Below are positions 1 to 10,237 of a DNA stretch of 64,000 nucleotides, piece after piece. Both the position numbers and the translations under genes were made by a program. The DNA lies in NCBI RefSeq assembly GCF_029227915.1, contig NC_079880.1, positions 22,940,501 to 23,004,500 on the forward strand. Reading direction: 5' to 3'. Origin of the DNA: Hydractinia symbiolongicarpus. Taxonomy: Eukaryota; Cnidaria; Hydrozoa; Anthoathecata; Hydractiniidae. A model generated the notes under the pieces. That model had not been told where the DNA came from and searched no databases. It saw only the letters and a list, made by a program, of their open reading frames with translations. Position 1 is the first letter of the stretch; each line of letters starts with the position of its first letter.

Positions 1-143
1 TATGGAACTTGTGACCCTCCTACCACCACTCGTAATCCTCTCCCTCTGTTCCTCTGCACAATCCGTAGCAATTTTCATCAAAGCCCACTTACGAATATTT
101 CCTTTTTAAAACGATAAATTTTAGCGTCTAAATGATGTATTAC

Positions 144-411
144 CTAAAGTACGACCAGTGGGATCACGGCAAGCAGGGCGTTCACTATGGATGCTATAAA
201 ATAATTTCTTTGATAAGCATTTACAATGTACTTTATTCCACGTATTGCCAGTACTCCACAATCCATATTGTCCACAAATTTCAGTATTATTAGATGTAAA
301 GATTACTTTTTCATCTGAATTCATGGTGCGTATCACCTTGTACTCCAAACTAAATATACCAACAAGAAAGAATAAAAATAATGCAGCGTATATCTCCATA
401 ACAGCCAACAT
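144..411 (-). CDS. possible first coding exon of a small secreted or single-pass protein (partial)
   Basis: The frame opens at ATG 411 (a second in-frame ATG lies four codons on). It begins with a hydrophobic stretch, AALFLFFLVGIF, that would serve as signal peptide or membrane anchor. A cysteine-bearing segment follows (CGQYGLW, then HCKC, then one more Cys). A good donor, TTTAG|GTAATA, lies at 143/142, so the gene would continue on the minus strand beyond the left edge. The frame runs on to a stop at 121 if it is not spliced. I do not recognise the family, and the signal sequence plus donor is the only support. Confidence 0.35.
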
Positions 412-569
412 TCAAGCTATCGCAAGGAAACCGGCCGCCTCTTTATTTACCTGTGTTTTGGCAGTGGTTCTTAAACGCGCGTTGAGCTATGACCACAAAA
501 TTGTAAATTGCTGTTAAGTAAATTGTTTGTTAATTTTTAGTATCACTCTTACACTTCCGTGACTACGGA

Positions 570-705
570 GGAAATGGTGTAGTGGTAGCGCATTCAGCTT
601 GTAATCATAAGGTTTCAGTGAGAGGGAAGGAAGAGCCAGCCGTTAGGATGGAATCCCCAAGGACGTTAAAAACTTCCCGTTACTTACTTACTTACTTACA
701 TTCTC
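570..705 (+). repeat. tRNA-derived SINE fragment with a TTAC-type tail
   Basis: A degenerate tRNA-like head (TGGTGTAGTGGTAGCGC resembles an A box) is followed by the body GGAAGGAAGAGCCAGCCG and a short (ACTT)n tail near 680-700. The same body, GGAAGGAAAGAAGAGCCAAC, recurs at about 63221, which supports a dispersed family. Confidence 0.5.
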
Positions 706-1235
706 AAGTCCCCCTATTGTAAAAAAAGCTATACTTTCATGAATCTAACTGGAAATCAGGAGAGTAACGGACCAGCACAGTATACAATTTTAAACAACAC
801 TACATAATTAAAACCTTTAAGGGTGACTTTTAAGAGATGTATTTTTAGACCCCATCTGAAGATAGGAATAATACATAACTATTATATCACGTGTTTTATT
901 TAGTTCACTTGACTATTAAATAACAATACATTAAATATAATATTATGTGGTTATTTGTTTACAAACAGGGGAATTTTTTCTACCAGGGGAAGTTTTGTAT
1001 CTCTAGCTGAGACCGTTTCAACTTCCCACATCAGCATGTGGAAACCGCAACAAAATTGATGACTGGTTATTCATAAGAATCAGAGCTTGTGATTGATTTA
1101 TTACGCGCGAACGAGGACCACAAAGCCAATCCAAGAAAGTATAGAAAAATTCACCTAATTTAAAAAATTCCGAACGAAAGTTTAAAAATATTTTTTTTAT
1201 CCTGCAATTACATTAATGACATTCTCGTTCTCAGA

Positions 1236-1810
1236 GTTATTATTATTATTATTGTTATTGTTATTGTTATTGTTATTGTTATTGTTATTGTTATTGTTAT
1301 TGTTATTGTTATTGTTATTGTTATTGTTATTGTTATTGTTATTGTTATTGTTATTGTTATTGTTATTGTTATTGTTATTGTTATTGTTATTGTTATTGTT
1401 ATTGTTATTGTTATTGTTATTGTTATTGTTATTGTTATTGTTATTGTTATTGTTATTGTTATTGTTATTGTTATTGTTATTGTTATTGTTATTGTCATTG
1501 TCATTGTCATTGTCATTGTTATTGTTATTGTTATTGTTATTGTTATTGTTATTGTTATTGTTATTGTTATTGTTATTGTTATTGTTATTGTTATTGTTAT
1601 TGTTATTGTTATTGTTATTGTTATTGTTATTGTTATTGTTATTGTTATTGTTATTGTTATTGTTATTGTTATTGTTATTGTTATTGTTATTGTTATTGTT
1701 ATTGTTATTGTTATTGTTATTGTTATTGTTATTGTTATTGTTATTGTTATTGTTATTGTTATTGTTATTGTTATTGTTATTGTTATTGTTATTGTTATTG
1801 TTATTGTTAT

Positions 1811-1843
<33 letters not shown>

Positions 1844-1866
1844 TATTACTATTATTACCATTATTT
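1236..1866. repeat. very long (TTATTG)n hexanucleotide array, about 94 units
   Basis: From about 1249 to 1815 the sequence is almost pure TTATTG. It is flanked on both sides by TTA trinucleotide repeats and interrupted once by four TCATTG units at 1495-1518. Long open frames on both strands here (poly-Leu, poly-Ile-Thr) are translation artefacts. On the minus strand the unit reads CAATAA and directly follows the 3' end of a SINE at 1862-2025, so the array is best read as that SINE's expanded tail. Confidence 0.95.
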
Positions 1867-2025
1867 ACCCAGGAAAGCCTCTTCAGTTATTAATAGAACT
1901 GTTATCAATGAGGGTCCTGCGAAGGGGTCCTTGCGGATTTAAAGTTCCCATTTGAGCGACAAAAGGCGTAAAACCGCTACAACTGCTGAACTAGAGACAA
2001 CCGCCTAAGATATGCATCCTATTCT
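1862..2025 (-). repeat. SINE, 5'-truncated copy (family also at 20000-20275)
   Basis: The reverse complement matches 20130-20265: the stretches ATCTTAGGCGGTTGTCT, GGAACTTTAAAT and GAAGAGGCT occur in the same order in both. The tRNA-like head present at 20000 is missing here. The 3' end abuts the CAATAA array. Confidence 0.75.
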
Positions 2026-3297
2026 CATAATATCATAATGGGTAAAGAGGAGGAAAGATAAATCTTGATGGTCTGAAACAAAAAAACTACCATATCTTTT
2101 GTATAAAAATATAAAAACTCACTTCTTCAGTTTCTTCTATCTCAACTCGTTGTCTGCCACTGAATAGCTATTACAAATCCCTTAATACTACCAGCTATCT
2201 TGGGACATTGAAAACCTATCAACTTTGAAGATAATTCTTGTTGTCATCTACCATCTACTAATGACGGAAAGGGCTACTTGCATGTTCGCAAACAGTGCCT
2301 TAAACAGCAGTAATATGAAGTGGAATTACACTCTAGACATAATATAGTTGAAATAAGGGCGGGAATTTTAAAAATCGCAACCACAAGCAATTAAGAATGC
2401 CGTTCCTACTCAACGGACATGCACTCTGAACAGCAGACGTATGATTTAGGATCTTACTTTATTTCAATAGATCTAAGTGTGCGTATTTGTGCTAAATTTA
2501 GCACGTACGGATTCTCGATTTTTCGCACCTTTTTCGGGTTGTGGATCAAGTTGTTTCATAACGCAAGCATTGCAGAAAGTGCAGCTAACGTTGGTTACTC
2601 GGCCTACAACCCTGCTGATTTTTGCAGCTTATTGCCTGCACAGCGTTGGCCAAGTGATGCTGTTTGCCCATTTTAAGAAAAAGCTTAAAAACTGACAATT
2701 TCCTAAATATTACTTCCAGGTTTATAAAGACATATGCTTTATATATAACAACATTCGTTTGCAGTATGGGATAAAGTTAAGAAAGATTTGATTTAGCTTA
2801 AAATAGAAGTGGTAGATCCCCTTCTATTTTAAGTAATTTTCCATGGTAAAAAAAAATATTTTTATAAGCGCCCAGGTAAAAAAATACTGAAGTTTTACAT
2901 ATTTTTACTTTTTGTTATGTAAAACTTCTCCTTTTGCTTCTACTTTTTGTACATATTCAGTTGAAAAGTGAAAGAATTTTACACAGTTATCCCATTTTGT
3001 TTTTATTGTATATATTCAAGTATGTTTATTTTAAGCTGAGGGATGTTATTTCTTAACATTTGACGGGAAACGCCAGAACAGAATTTTGAAAAATAGGAGA
3101 ATTTTGTCTTTAGCGTTCAAGCCGGTACTAAAATGGGTATTGGACTTAAAAAAATTTAATTTTACCATATGCGAGAAATTTGACTAGCTTGAAGGTGCCA
3201 AGGTTTTTATCAAAAACAACACCAAAAAATATTTAAAAAACATTATTACCTAAATGTTATAAAATTTTAAAAATTATATCTATACATTAAATACCTA
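2026..3297. other. gene-free stretch
   Basis: No exon, RNA gene or structured repeat could be supported. Open frames at 2419-2695 have no domain, no codon bias and no splice context. Confidence 0.5.
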
Positions 3298-3548
3298 TCA
3301 ATCAAAGCTATTATATCTTTTCTGTTCATATATTTTCTTTTTTCTTATAACAGACTCCATCAGTAAACCTCCGAAGTATGTGATGCATCCATAAAATAAA
3401 AATCCACCAACAATGACACTAATTGACAGTACTATAGTCACAGTGTCCATCTCTACGATAGAAAATCCTGATATTAATGCAACAGTGTCAGCTATATAAT
3501 TCAATGCAGCTAAGGCCTGGCGATGAAAGTGAGTGCCAATAACTGAAC
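3298..3548 (-). CDS. orphan terminal exon of a membrane protein
   Basis: A good acceptor (polypyrimidine tract then TTTTAG) at 3550/3549 opens a frame of 82 codons ending in TGA at 3298. It encodes a leading segment with HFHRQALAALNYIAD, two hydrophobic helices separated by a short polar turn (VTIVLSISVIVGGFLFYGCITYF), and a basic tail (RKKKIYEQKRYNSFD). No start codon or upstream exon was found before the mobile element begins at about 3840. Either the 5' exons lie beyond the element, which would then sit in an intron, or this is a gene remnant. Family not recognised. Confidence 0.4.
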
Positions 3549-3882
3549 CTAAAAATAAGAGAACAGAAAAATATAAATATTGGAAATAAATATCAACAAT
3601 ATTGATTTGTTCTTATTAGAAGAAAACCTCTACTGCAGTGAGAGAGTAAATAGTTACAAATAATTTCTCAATCCAATTCGCGTGAAAATTTTTTGGGTGT
3701 TATTCTATCTAAAGACTTTTTCTGAAAATAGACTTTATATGTTGAGTTTATGTTTCGAGCACGTTTCAATTTATCAACGTTTCGGAAGAGCTAGAGTAGG
3801 GAGGTAATATAATCAGGTTTTAGGTTTTCGACGGTCAAACCCCTATTAAAAAACGCTGCTTTTAGACCCCTAAAAAAATCTG

Positions 3883-4095
3883 TGACGTCACAGATTTCAT
3901 TATGCCTCAAATGAGTAAACAAGTCACAGATTTCATCATGCCTCAAATGAGTAAACAAAGTCACGTGACATCATGACGGCACTCGACAAAACTGCTGACA
4001 AACGCGCATGCGCAAATCTGTTTGAATAGGGAAATTCCCTACTCAAATTGCGACCGATGTTAGTTAAAGTCTGAATCTACTTATAATAAAGAGAA
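3883..4095 (+). promoter_or_regulatory. probable polymerase-gene promoter with duplicated CRE/E-box block
   Basis: A perfect CRE/ATF palindrome TGACGTCA lies at 3883-3890. A 36-bp unit is tandemly duplicated at 3887-3922 and 3923-3958 with one mismatch. A palindromic E-box TCACGTGA follows at 3961-3968. A small inverted repeat TAGGGAA/TTCCCTA lies at 4027-4041. TATAATAAAG lies about 10 bases before the start codon. Function is inferred from motif identity only. Confidence 0.5.
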
Positions 4096-7000
4096 ATGAG
4101 TTGGTTCAAGAATGCAATTAGTAAATTATATAGCGCTGTCTCAACGCCAGTAGCAGCAACTCGCGACGCTCTTGCCGATCGCCTGAAGAGTGTACGAGAC
4201 ACTGTTACTTCTTATTATAACAGAGCAAGGGAACAAATTGCTGGAAGAACGACGCTGCACGACAAAATCGAAACTGAAGCGCGAGAGGACTTTTACGATG
4301 CTGGAGACATACAAGACGAATACAGCGGAGTCGAAGACATCAAGCACATGTTCCCACAAGAGAAAAACGGATCCGAAGGCGTCGAAGACATTCAGCACAT
4401 TTTTGATGAAAATGACACACAGATGTTGGAAGACGGAAATCGCGTCAAGACATGGCGATTCAACAAGAACCTTAATCAGCCACTGGCGGAGGTCATCATG
4501 CGTAAAATTACGCCCTACATAGACATGAGAGTCAAGGTAGTCTACAGTTTTGCTTGCACCATCTACGAAGCAGGAGGTGGCACGGCTCCGTATCACAAGA
4601 GCAAGGGAAGCGAAGGATCGCTTACGAGCCTAGCTGACATCGAAGTCTTTATCGAAAAATGCGAAATGCAGCGATTAGATCTAGGAGATCATGAGTTTTG
4701 GGGGAAGGCGTACTTACCACCAGAAAGAACAATCGAGACCCTGGGATCGTACGAAGGGAAAATAGTCTTCCAGCATGTGCAGATCAAGATCATCTCTACG
4801 AGGGAGCCCTTGTTAGGTTGTGGACCTTTACCAGACTGGTTGCGGGGGAAAAGGTGCATCTACAGCTTTGACAAGGAGGATGAAAGAACCGACAATTTGT
4901 GTATCTGGAGATGCCTGGTCGTACACTCACGTGAAGATAAGAAGCAAAAAGAAAAGTACATTACTCGGCCAGCTCTCGCACTAGCACGCGAGTACTACGA
5001 CAATCCCAAACTAAAGAGGGAAGAAGTACGTGCTACGAAGCTCGTTGACTTTGAGGGGATAGCGAAGCGTTTCAAGATTAACATCAGGGTCTTTGAACCC
5101 AAGACCAACTCTGAGAAAGCGCCATGGAGACTCGTGTACGGGCAGAATCAAAACAAAAAAGATTTAGACACGATCAACCTCGGTATGCTGGATGGGCACT
5201 GTTTCTACATTAAAAAGATAGATGTTTTAACGCAACACTGGGAATGCGAAGCCTGCAAACAGCGATTCACCAGAGCTGAAAACCTAACAAGGCACAAAAA
5301 GAACGAGTGCGAGGGAAAAAAGCCGACTATCATCTGCAAGGGCGAGAAGGTCAAGCGCATGCCTAGCAAGTCAGAGAAGGTCTTTTACGGTGAGGGCTTC
5401 AGCTATGACGCCTGTAAATGGCTCGATCACATGTCGAGGGAAACTGGAAGACACATCCATCACGTACTCTGTGGGCATGGAGGAGAACGCGTGATTCGCT
5501 ACGGGGAGAAAGAAAATGAGGTCTACCTTGTAGACGGTTATGAACCTCAGACTAGGACAGTCTATGAGTACCACGGCTGCAAGTGGCACGGATGCCCCTG
5601 CCAAGGAACAAACACGAATAAATATCGATATACGGCCACCAAGTCTAAGGAGGAAGGCATCCGAAAACTTGACTACAACCTCGTGACAGTGTGGGAGTGT
5701 GAGGGCCCACCCAAAGCCAAGAGATACTTCAAGAAAAAATTTCGACCCTACCCTCACTACATCGTGTTTGATTTCGAGGCCCTCATGCTCCCCCTGAATC
5801 AGCGGCAAACATCCGATCTAACATACATCTCGGAGCATGTACCGGCCAGCGTCGCCATTCACGATAGTCTGAACTGGGATCCAACGTTCCTGGAGCACGA
5901 TGATCCCAAGATCTTGGTTGAACGATTTGTTGAGCAGCTCGAAAAGAGACACGCCATCATCGTGAAAGATGTGGAGAGAATGTACCCGAGACCCGATGAT
6001 TTTGACATGCTTCCAGACAAGACTCAGAAGGCATGGAACGAGTGGGTAAACCAAGTGACCGTGATCGGCTCCAACAGTGGCAAGTATGACCTGAACATGA
6101 TCAAGCGGTACTTTGTCGATCAAATTGTCAGGGACGATAGCGAAAAGATCAACGTGGCGAAGAAAGACAACGACTACATGTTCCTCACGACCTCGAGGTT
6201 CAAATTTCTCGATATCAAAAATTTTATAGCTCCTGGTCTGAGCTACGACCGATGGTGCAAGTCTCTGGATTGCAAGCTCGAAAAGCTGGTGTTCCCATAC
6301 GAGTGGCTGACGAGCTATGACAAGCTAACCCACGTCGGACCCGTGGCGTACGAACACTTTTATAGCAGTCTTATTGGTAAAAACACCCTCTCTCTTGATG
6401 AGTACGAAACATTCCGTGCAGAGTTTTACAAGCGAGGCTGCGTCACCATGATGGACTGGTTGCGCGAGTACAATCTAGCCGACGTGGAACCTTTCATCGA
6501 AGCCGTGGACAAGACAAGGCTGCAGTACTACGACGACGAGATAGATATTTTAAAAGACGCGGTAAGCATTCCAGGTGTATCGATGCGCTACGTCTTGAAC
6601 AAGTCTCTACGACTGAACCCAAAGCTAGAGCTCTACGCTCCAGGAGAACCATGCAAGCACACGTGTAAGGTAGACTGCTACCAACGGTCTTGCAAGGCGT
6701 GCAAAAAGGTGCAAAAAGCTTGCACTGAGTGCACGAAGAATGAGGCGTATGAACTGCTTCAAACGGGCATGGTGGGAGGACCTGCCATCGTATTCTGTAG
6801 GTACCACGAGAGAGACGTGACGGGTATCAGATCTCACATCTATGGCCGAAACAGTAAAAAGTGCAAAACCATTCTTGGATATGACGCGAACATGCTGTAC
6901 CCGAGTACGTTGATATTTTACTTTCCTTGTGGAAAGGAGAAGCTGATCAAGATCAACCCACCCACGGCTGAGCACAACATCAGACTGTTGATAGAAGGGG

Positions 7001-7932
7001 TGCAAAATGGATCCCTCTTTGGTTATGCGGAGGTCGACATCGAGGTCTCTCTGGAACTGTATGACAAATTTAGCGAGATGGCTCCGCTATTTGTGGTCAA
7101 GGAGATACCCGACGATCAAATCCCCGAGCACATGCACGAGTACCTAAAAGCAACAGGGCGCAAACGTATTCCAGGCACACGTAAGCTCCTAGGGTTGATG
7201 AAAGCTGAAAAGATCTTATTGCTCACAACCTTGCTCGAGGAGTACCTTGACCAGGGCCTGAAGGTGACAGCATTTTACCAGTTCATCGAGTATGAACGAG
7301 GTAAACCGTTTTCGTGGTTTCCAGAAGAAATTGCCGATGCACGACGACAAGCCGATAAAGACCCAGACAAGCGTATTGCGGGAGATACAGCCAAACAGAA
7401 AGGGAACTCGTTCTATGGGAAAACGATCGAGGATCAAGCGAGGCACGCTAATACTACGTTTACCAGAGATGAAGAGAAGGTCGATGCAGCGATGAGATCG
7501 CCGTACCTTGAAGATCTTGAAGAGATAGGTGATGCCTATGATGTCGTTCGCCCTGAACTGCTTGACGAGTACGACAAAGACGTGAAAAACTGGCTCGTCA
7601 CTGATAAGTACTCGAGTCGAACAGGAGGTCTGTTTAAGCTTGAGTTTATGGGGTTTAGGATGATTGCCACGACAGCCAAGTGCTATTTCGTCGAAGGGAA
7701 AGAGGGCACAAAATTCTCCTGTAAAGGCATGTCGAAGAAGCAGAACGCTATGACATGGGAGAGGTATAAGAACGCGTTGAATGGCTTTATTGACACTGCG
7801 AAAAACGTAGGTTTCCGGGTGCGCAACCAGGGGATGGTTACGTACGAACAAAACAAGGCCTCTCGGCGTTCTATGATAAACAAAAGGTGCACGCTGACGG
7901 CGTACATACCTCCCCTCTTATGTTGTGAATAG
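4096..7932 (+). pseudogene. protein-primed-type family B DNA polymerase, inactivated copy
   Basis: The open frame has 1278 codons. In order: a basic amphipathic N-terminus; a segment with DNLCIWRC (266-273) and DGHCFYI (366-372) that resembles a Cys/His peptidase-like fold (inference); a C2H2/C2HC zinc finger (Cys384, Cys387, His400, Cys405); a VSR-like endonuclease segment around VDGYEP...EYHGC (479-495). The exonuclease follows with motifs Exo I FDFEA (Asp559, Glu561), Exo II (Asp665) and Exo III YNLAD (Tyr792, Asp796). The polymerase has motif A YDANMLYPS (929-937) and motif B KQKGNSFYG (1100-1108). The expected motif C (DTDS type) is absent; residues near 1150 pass straight to the region that normally follows it, suggesting an in-frame deletion. 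Near 7857-7862 the frame also slips: the family-like C-terminal tail continues in another frame to TGA 7925-7927. This copy should not polymerise DNA. Confidence 0.85.
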
Positions 7933-7952
7933 TGAGGTTTCCCTGTCCAGAG

Positions 7953-7977
7953 TTTTGTGAAGTACCACTTCACAAAA
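7953..7977 (+). terminator. 11-bp hairpin after the polymerase gene
   Basis: TTTTGTGAAGT (7953-7963), loop ACC, then ACTTCACAAAA (7967-7977): a perfect stem just after the stop codon, followed by A-rich sequence. The same TTTTGTGA core forms a hairpin at 11100-11116. A role in transcript 3' ends is inferred. Confidence 0.5.
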
Positions 7978-8037
7978 GCAACAAAAAAAAGGGAGTTTAA
8001 GGGTTCCCTTGCGAGGGTTTTGTTTTGAAAAATAAAA

Positions 8038-8649
8038 ATGATGAACGACATAAGCCTCACTGTAGCAATAATCCTTCCGTACGTCTTGATCGTGCTCTGC
8101 TTTTTGCGTTATAGAACGCTTCTAATAAAGATGAGTGAGATTACAGCTATATGTGATGTTGCAGACACGGAAGCCTTTCAACATCGTGAAAAACCTATCG
8201 ACAAACGTCAAGCCTTGAAGGATGCTATACGCAAAGGCAAGCAACATCTCTTGCCGAAGAAATGTACTGAAAGCTTTACTGACAAGGCATCAGATGAGGT
8301 GATCGAAAAAGCGTATGCGGAATTCGTTCAACATGAAATTCACGAGAAAGGAGAAAAGACCGCCAAGGCACTCTCCCCACATGCGATTGACATGTACGCG
8401 AAGACCATAGGTAATGTTGTTCAACTCGATAGTGCGGAGGGTCTGAAAAAAGACATCGAGGAAGACCCGATTATCAAGGACTCCATGGCAGATTTGGGGG
8501 GACTTGTGTACTCTGCCTTTGGAAAATTTCTAGCGCCAATATTGGTTGTTGCTCATACATTTAACCATGCCTGCCAGCATGTGTCCAAGACAGATAAAAA
8601 GCGAGATGATGAACAGCAAGAAGAAGATGGGGAGCAGTCAGATATTTAA
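8038..8649 (+). CDS. small protein with N-terminal membrane anchor, element gene 2
   Basis: The product has 203 residues. Residues about 6-24 are strongly hydrophobic (LTVAIILPYVLIVLCFL), suggesting a signal anchor. A charged, Lys-rich middle follows, then a hydrophobic patch near 165-175 (FLAPILVVAH) and an acidic tail (DDEQQEEDGEQ). The start is the first of two ATGs after AAAAATAAAA. The Fic gene begins 4 bases after its stop, so the two are probably co-transcribed. Family not recognised; a virion or host-membrane role is possible but not shown. Confidence 0.65.
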   Translation: MMNDISLTVAIILPYVLIVLCFLRYRTLLIKMSEITAICDVADTEAFQHREKPIDKRQALKDAIRKGKQHLLPKKCTESFTDKASDEVIEKAYAEFVQHEIHEKGEKTAKALSPHAIDMYAKTIGNVVQLDSAEGLKKDIEEDPIIKDSMADLGGLVYSAFGKFLAPILVVAHTFNHACQHVSKTDKKRDDEQQEEDGEQSDI

Positions 8650-8653
8650 CAAA

Positions 8654-9474
8654 ATGGAAAAATTGAAAATGCAGTATTGGATGGTAGACGAAGACGAGTA
8701 CCGAAATGTTCTAAATAAAACTGCAAGGCTAGCCGAACTCTCGCGAAAGCGAAAAAACCACGCATACGTAGAGGAATTTCTAAAAGGGTGGGAAGCCCTG
8801 TTCGCGTACGGAACCTACACATTCGAAGGGGAGGTAGGCCCCAACTTTTCAGCATCTGATGTCTGGAAGCTGATGCAGGACCTGAAGACGCACATCTTGA
8901 CGAAAAGACGAAAAGTTTCAAAAGGCAGATGATAAACTTTATGCGCGCTCTAAAATGGATGCAGTGCTGCGGACGTCTCACACCTGACAAAATCCAAACT
9001 ATCCATGAAATCATGATGCGCGGGGAAAAACACAGGGGCGGCAAACCCGTGCTGACAGGGAAATACAGGACGACTAAGGCATTCGCTGGTTTTCACGAAT
9101 TTGCCCCTGTTTCTGCAATCCCAAGGTTAGTGATAGACGCCCTGGATCGATACTACTCTACAGAGACTGACGATCTGATATGGAACGCGGTGAGGTTGTT
9201 TATGGACTTGATTAATACCCATCCATTCGAAGATGGGAACGGGAGGCTATGTAGGCTCGTTATTTCCTACGTACTTGTGGAGGGTGGAATGAGTCTCTTT
9301 CCGGTTTTGCTTAGCTCGTTCCACAAACGCGGCAGGCGCCATTACCTTCAGGCTGTTATAAGGTTTGAAGAGAGACCATCGTTATTTTACACGATGGTCT
9401 GTAGGTCCTTGGTGAAGGTATGGGATAATTTTGAGCAAAACTTGGCTCTACTAGAAAAGTCGAAAATTCACTGA
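8654..9474 (+). pseudogene. Fic-domain protein (putative AMP-transferase), frameshifted
   Basis: Fic enzymes transfer AMP or related groups to hydroxyls of target proteins. Two overlapping frames together make one Fic protein. Frame 1 (8654-8932) holds the autoinhibitory-helix motif (S/T)xxxE(G/N) as T54-YTF-E58-G59. Frame 2 (ATG 8929, but open from 8860) holds the Fic core. Its catalytic loop HPFEDGNGRLCR at residues 98-109 of that frame has every canonical residue: His98, Phe100, Gly103, Asn104, Gly105, Arg106, Arg109. The alternate frame upstream of 8929 stays open and reads naturally, so a single-base indel between 8860 and 8930 is the likely break. As it stands the core might still be made from ATG 8929, without its inhibitory motif. 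Fic genes in eukaryotic virus-like elements are unusual. Confidence 0.8.
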
Positions 9475-9489
9475 TTCGTCACTACAAGG

Positions 9490-9517
9490 AAATTTTGAAA
9501 AGCCCTTTACAAAATTT
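9490..9517 (+). terminator. hairpin after the Fic gene
   Basis: AAATTTTG (9490-9497) pairs with CAAAATTT (9510-9517) across a 12-base loop, 15 bases past the Fic stop. Weaker than the other two hairpins in the element. Confidence 0.3.
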
Positions 9518-9606
9518 TATCGACAGTCACCTCTACCCCCAATCTGAACACCTCGGATAAAAACCTCTTTTCGTCTACTATTTTTCCAAGGGGCAAATCT
9601 AAATAA

Positions 9607-9921
9607 ATGAGCGAATCCAACCAAGGCATAACCAAGAAGAATGAGGGTCGTGTTGCTGCTGGCAAGAGACTTGCTGAATGGAATCGCAAGAACAAGGCTG
9701 ACTTACAGAAGAACTTAGGCAAAAGTACTTCACAAGAGGGTCAGGAACTTGTCGCAAGTCCTCACAAGTTCAGTGCATATCTCTATGTCGCTGGAGGTCT
9801 CGCTGCCGTACTTACCGCTTGCGTGGCAGTCTATTACATACGTGGCAGCGCGGAACATAGTTCCAAGAAGCCTGCTGAAACCATCTCCGCAGGAGTACGT
9901 GCGTCTCAGCAGCACACGTGA
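9607..9921 (+). CDS. small single-pass membrane protein, element gene 4
   Basis: The product has 104 residues. A polar, basic N-terminal half (KRLAEWNRKNKADLQKN) is followed by one hydrophobic helix at about 58-77 (YLYVAGGLAAVLTACVAVYYI) and a short polar tail. The start codon directly follows CTAAATAA, the start-adjacent motif shared by genes in this element. Next gene starts 53 bases on. Family not named; a minor virion or membrane protein is a guess. Confidence 0.6.
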   Translation: MSESNQGITKKNEGRVAAGKRLAEWNRKNKADLQKNLGKSTSQEGQELVASPHKFSAYLYVAGGLAAVLTACVAVYYIRGSAEHSSKKPAETISAGVRASQQHT

Positions 9922-9974
9922 GAGCCTTCAAAACCCCAAATTGACATTTTCAAGATGCGATAAACCTATAATAA

Positions 9975-10217
9975 ATGAGCAGCAAAGAGTATCAGAAAGA
10001 AGTCGTCGATTTCTTGTGGGAATCTGTCAGACTAGTATCCTATACTATTGTCTTGGCGCTAGGCGCGGAAAAGGCTCTGGGAGTTTCTAGACCGGGGGCC
10101 AAGATGGACATGGAGGACGGCTTGAAGCTCGCTGGATATATGACAGGAGCGATATTATTCGACGATTACGCGATAAAACAAGGGTGGTATAAGCGTTCCA
10201 TGATGCCTCCGAAGTAA
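9975..10217 (+). CDS. small hydrophobic protein, element gene 5
   Basis: The product has 80 residues with two weakly hydrophobic segments (about 17-32 and 46-60). The start lies in TATAATAAATG, the clearest example of the element's start-adjacent promoter-like motif. It sits between another small membrane protein and the ATPase. Family not recognised. Confidence 0.55.
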   Translation: MSSKEYQKEVVDFLWESVRLVSYTIVLALGAEKALGVSRPGAKMDMEDGLKLAGYMTGAILFDDYAIKQGWYKRSMMPPK

Positions 10218-10237
10218 CTGTCTAACTCAGAATAAAT

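Noticed and set aside
1208-1893. Two open frames of about 220 codons on opposite strands
   Set aside because: They are translations of the TTATTG array (poly-Leu or Ile-Thr repeats), not genes.
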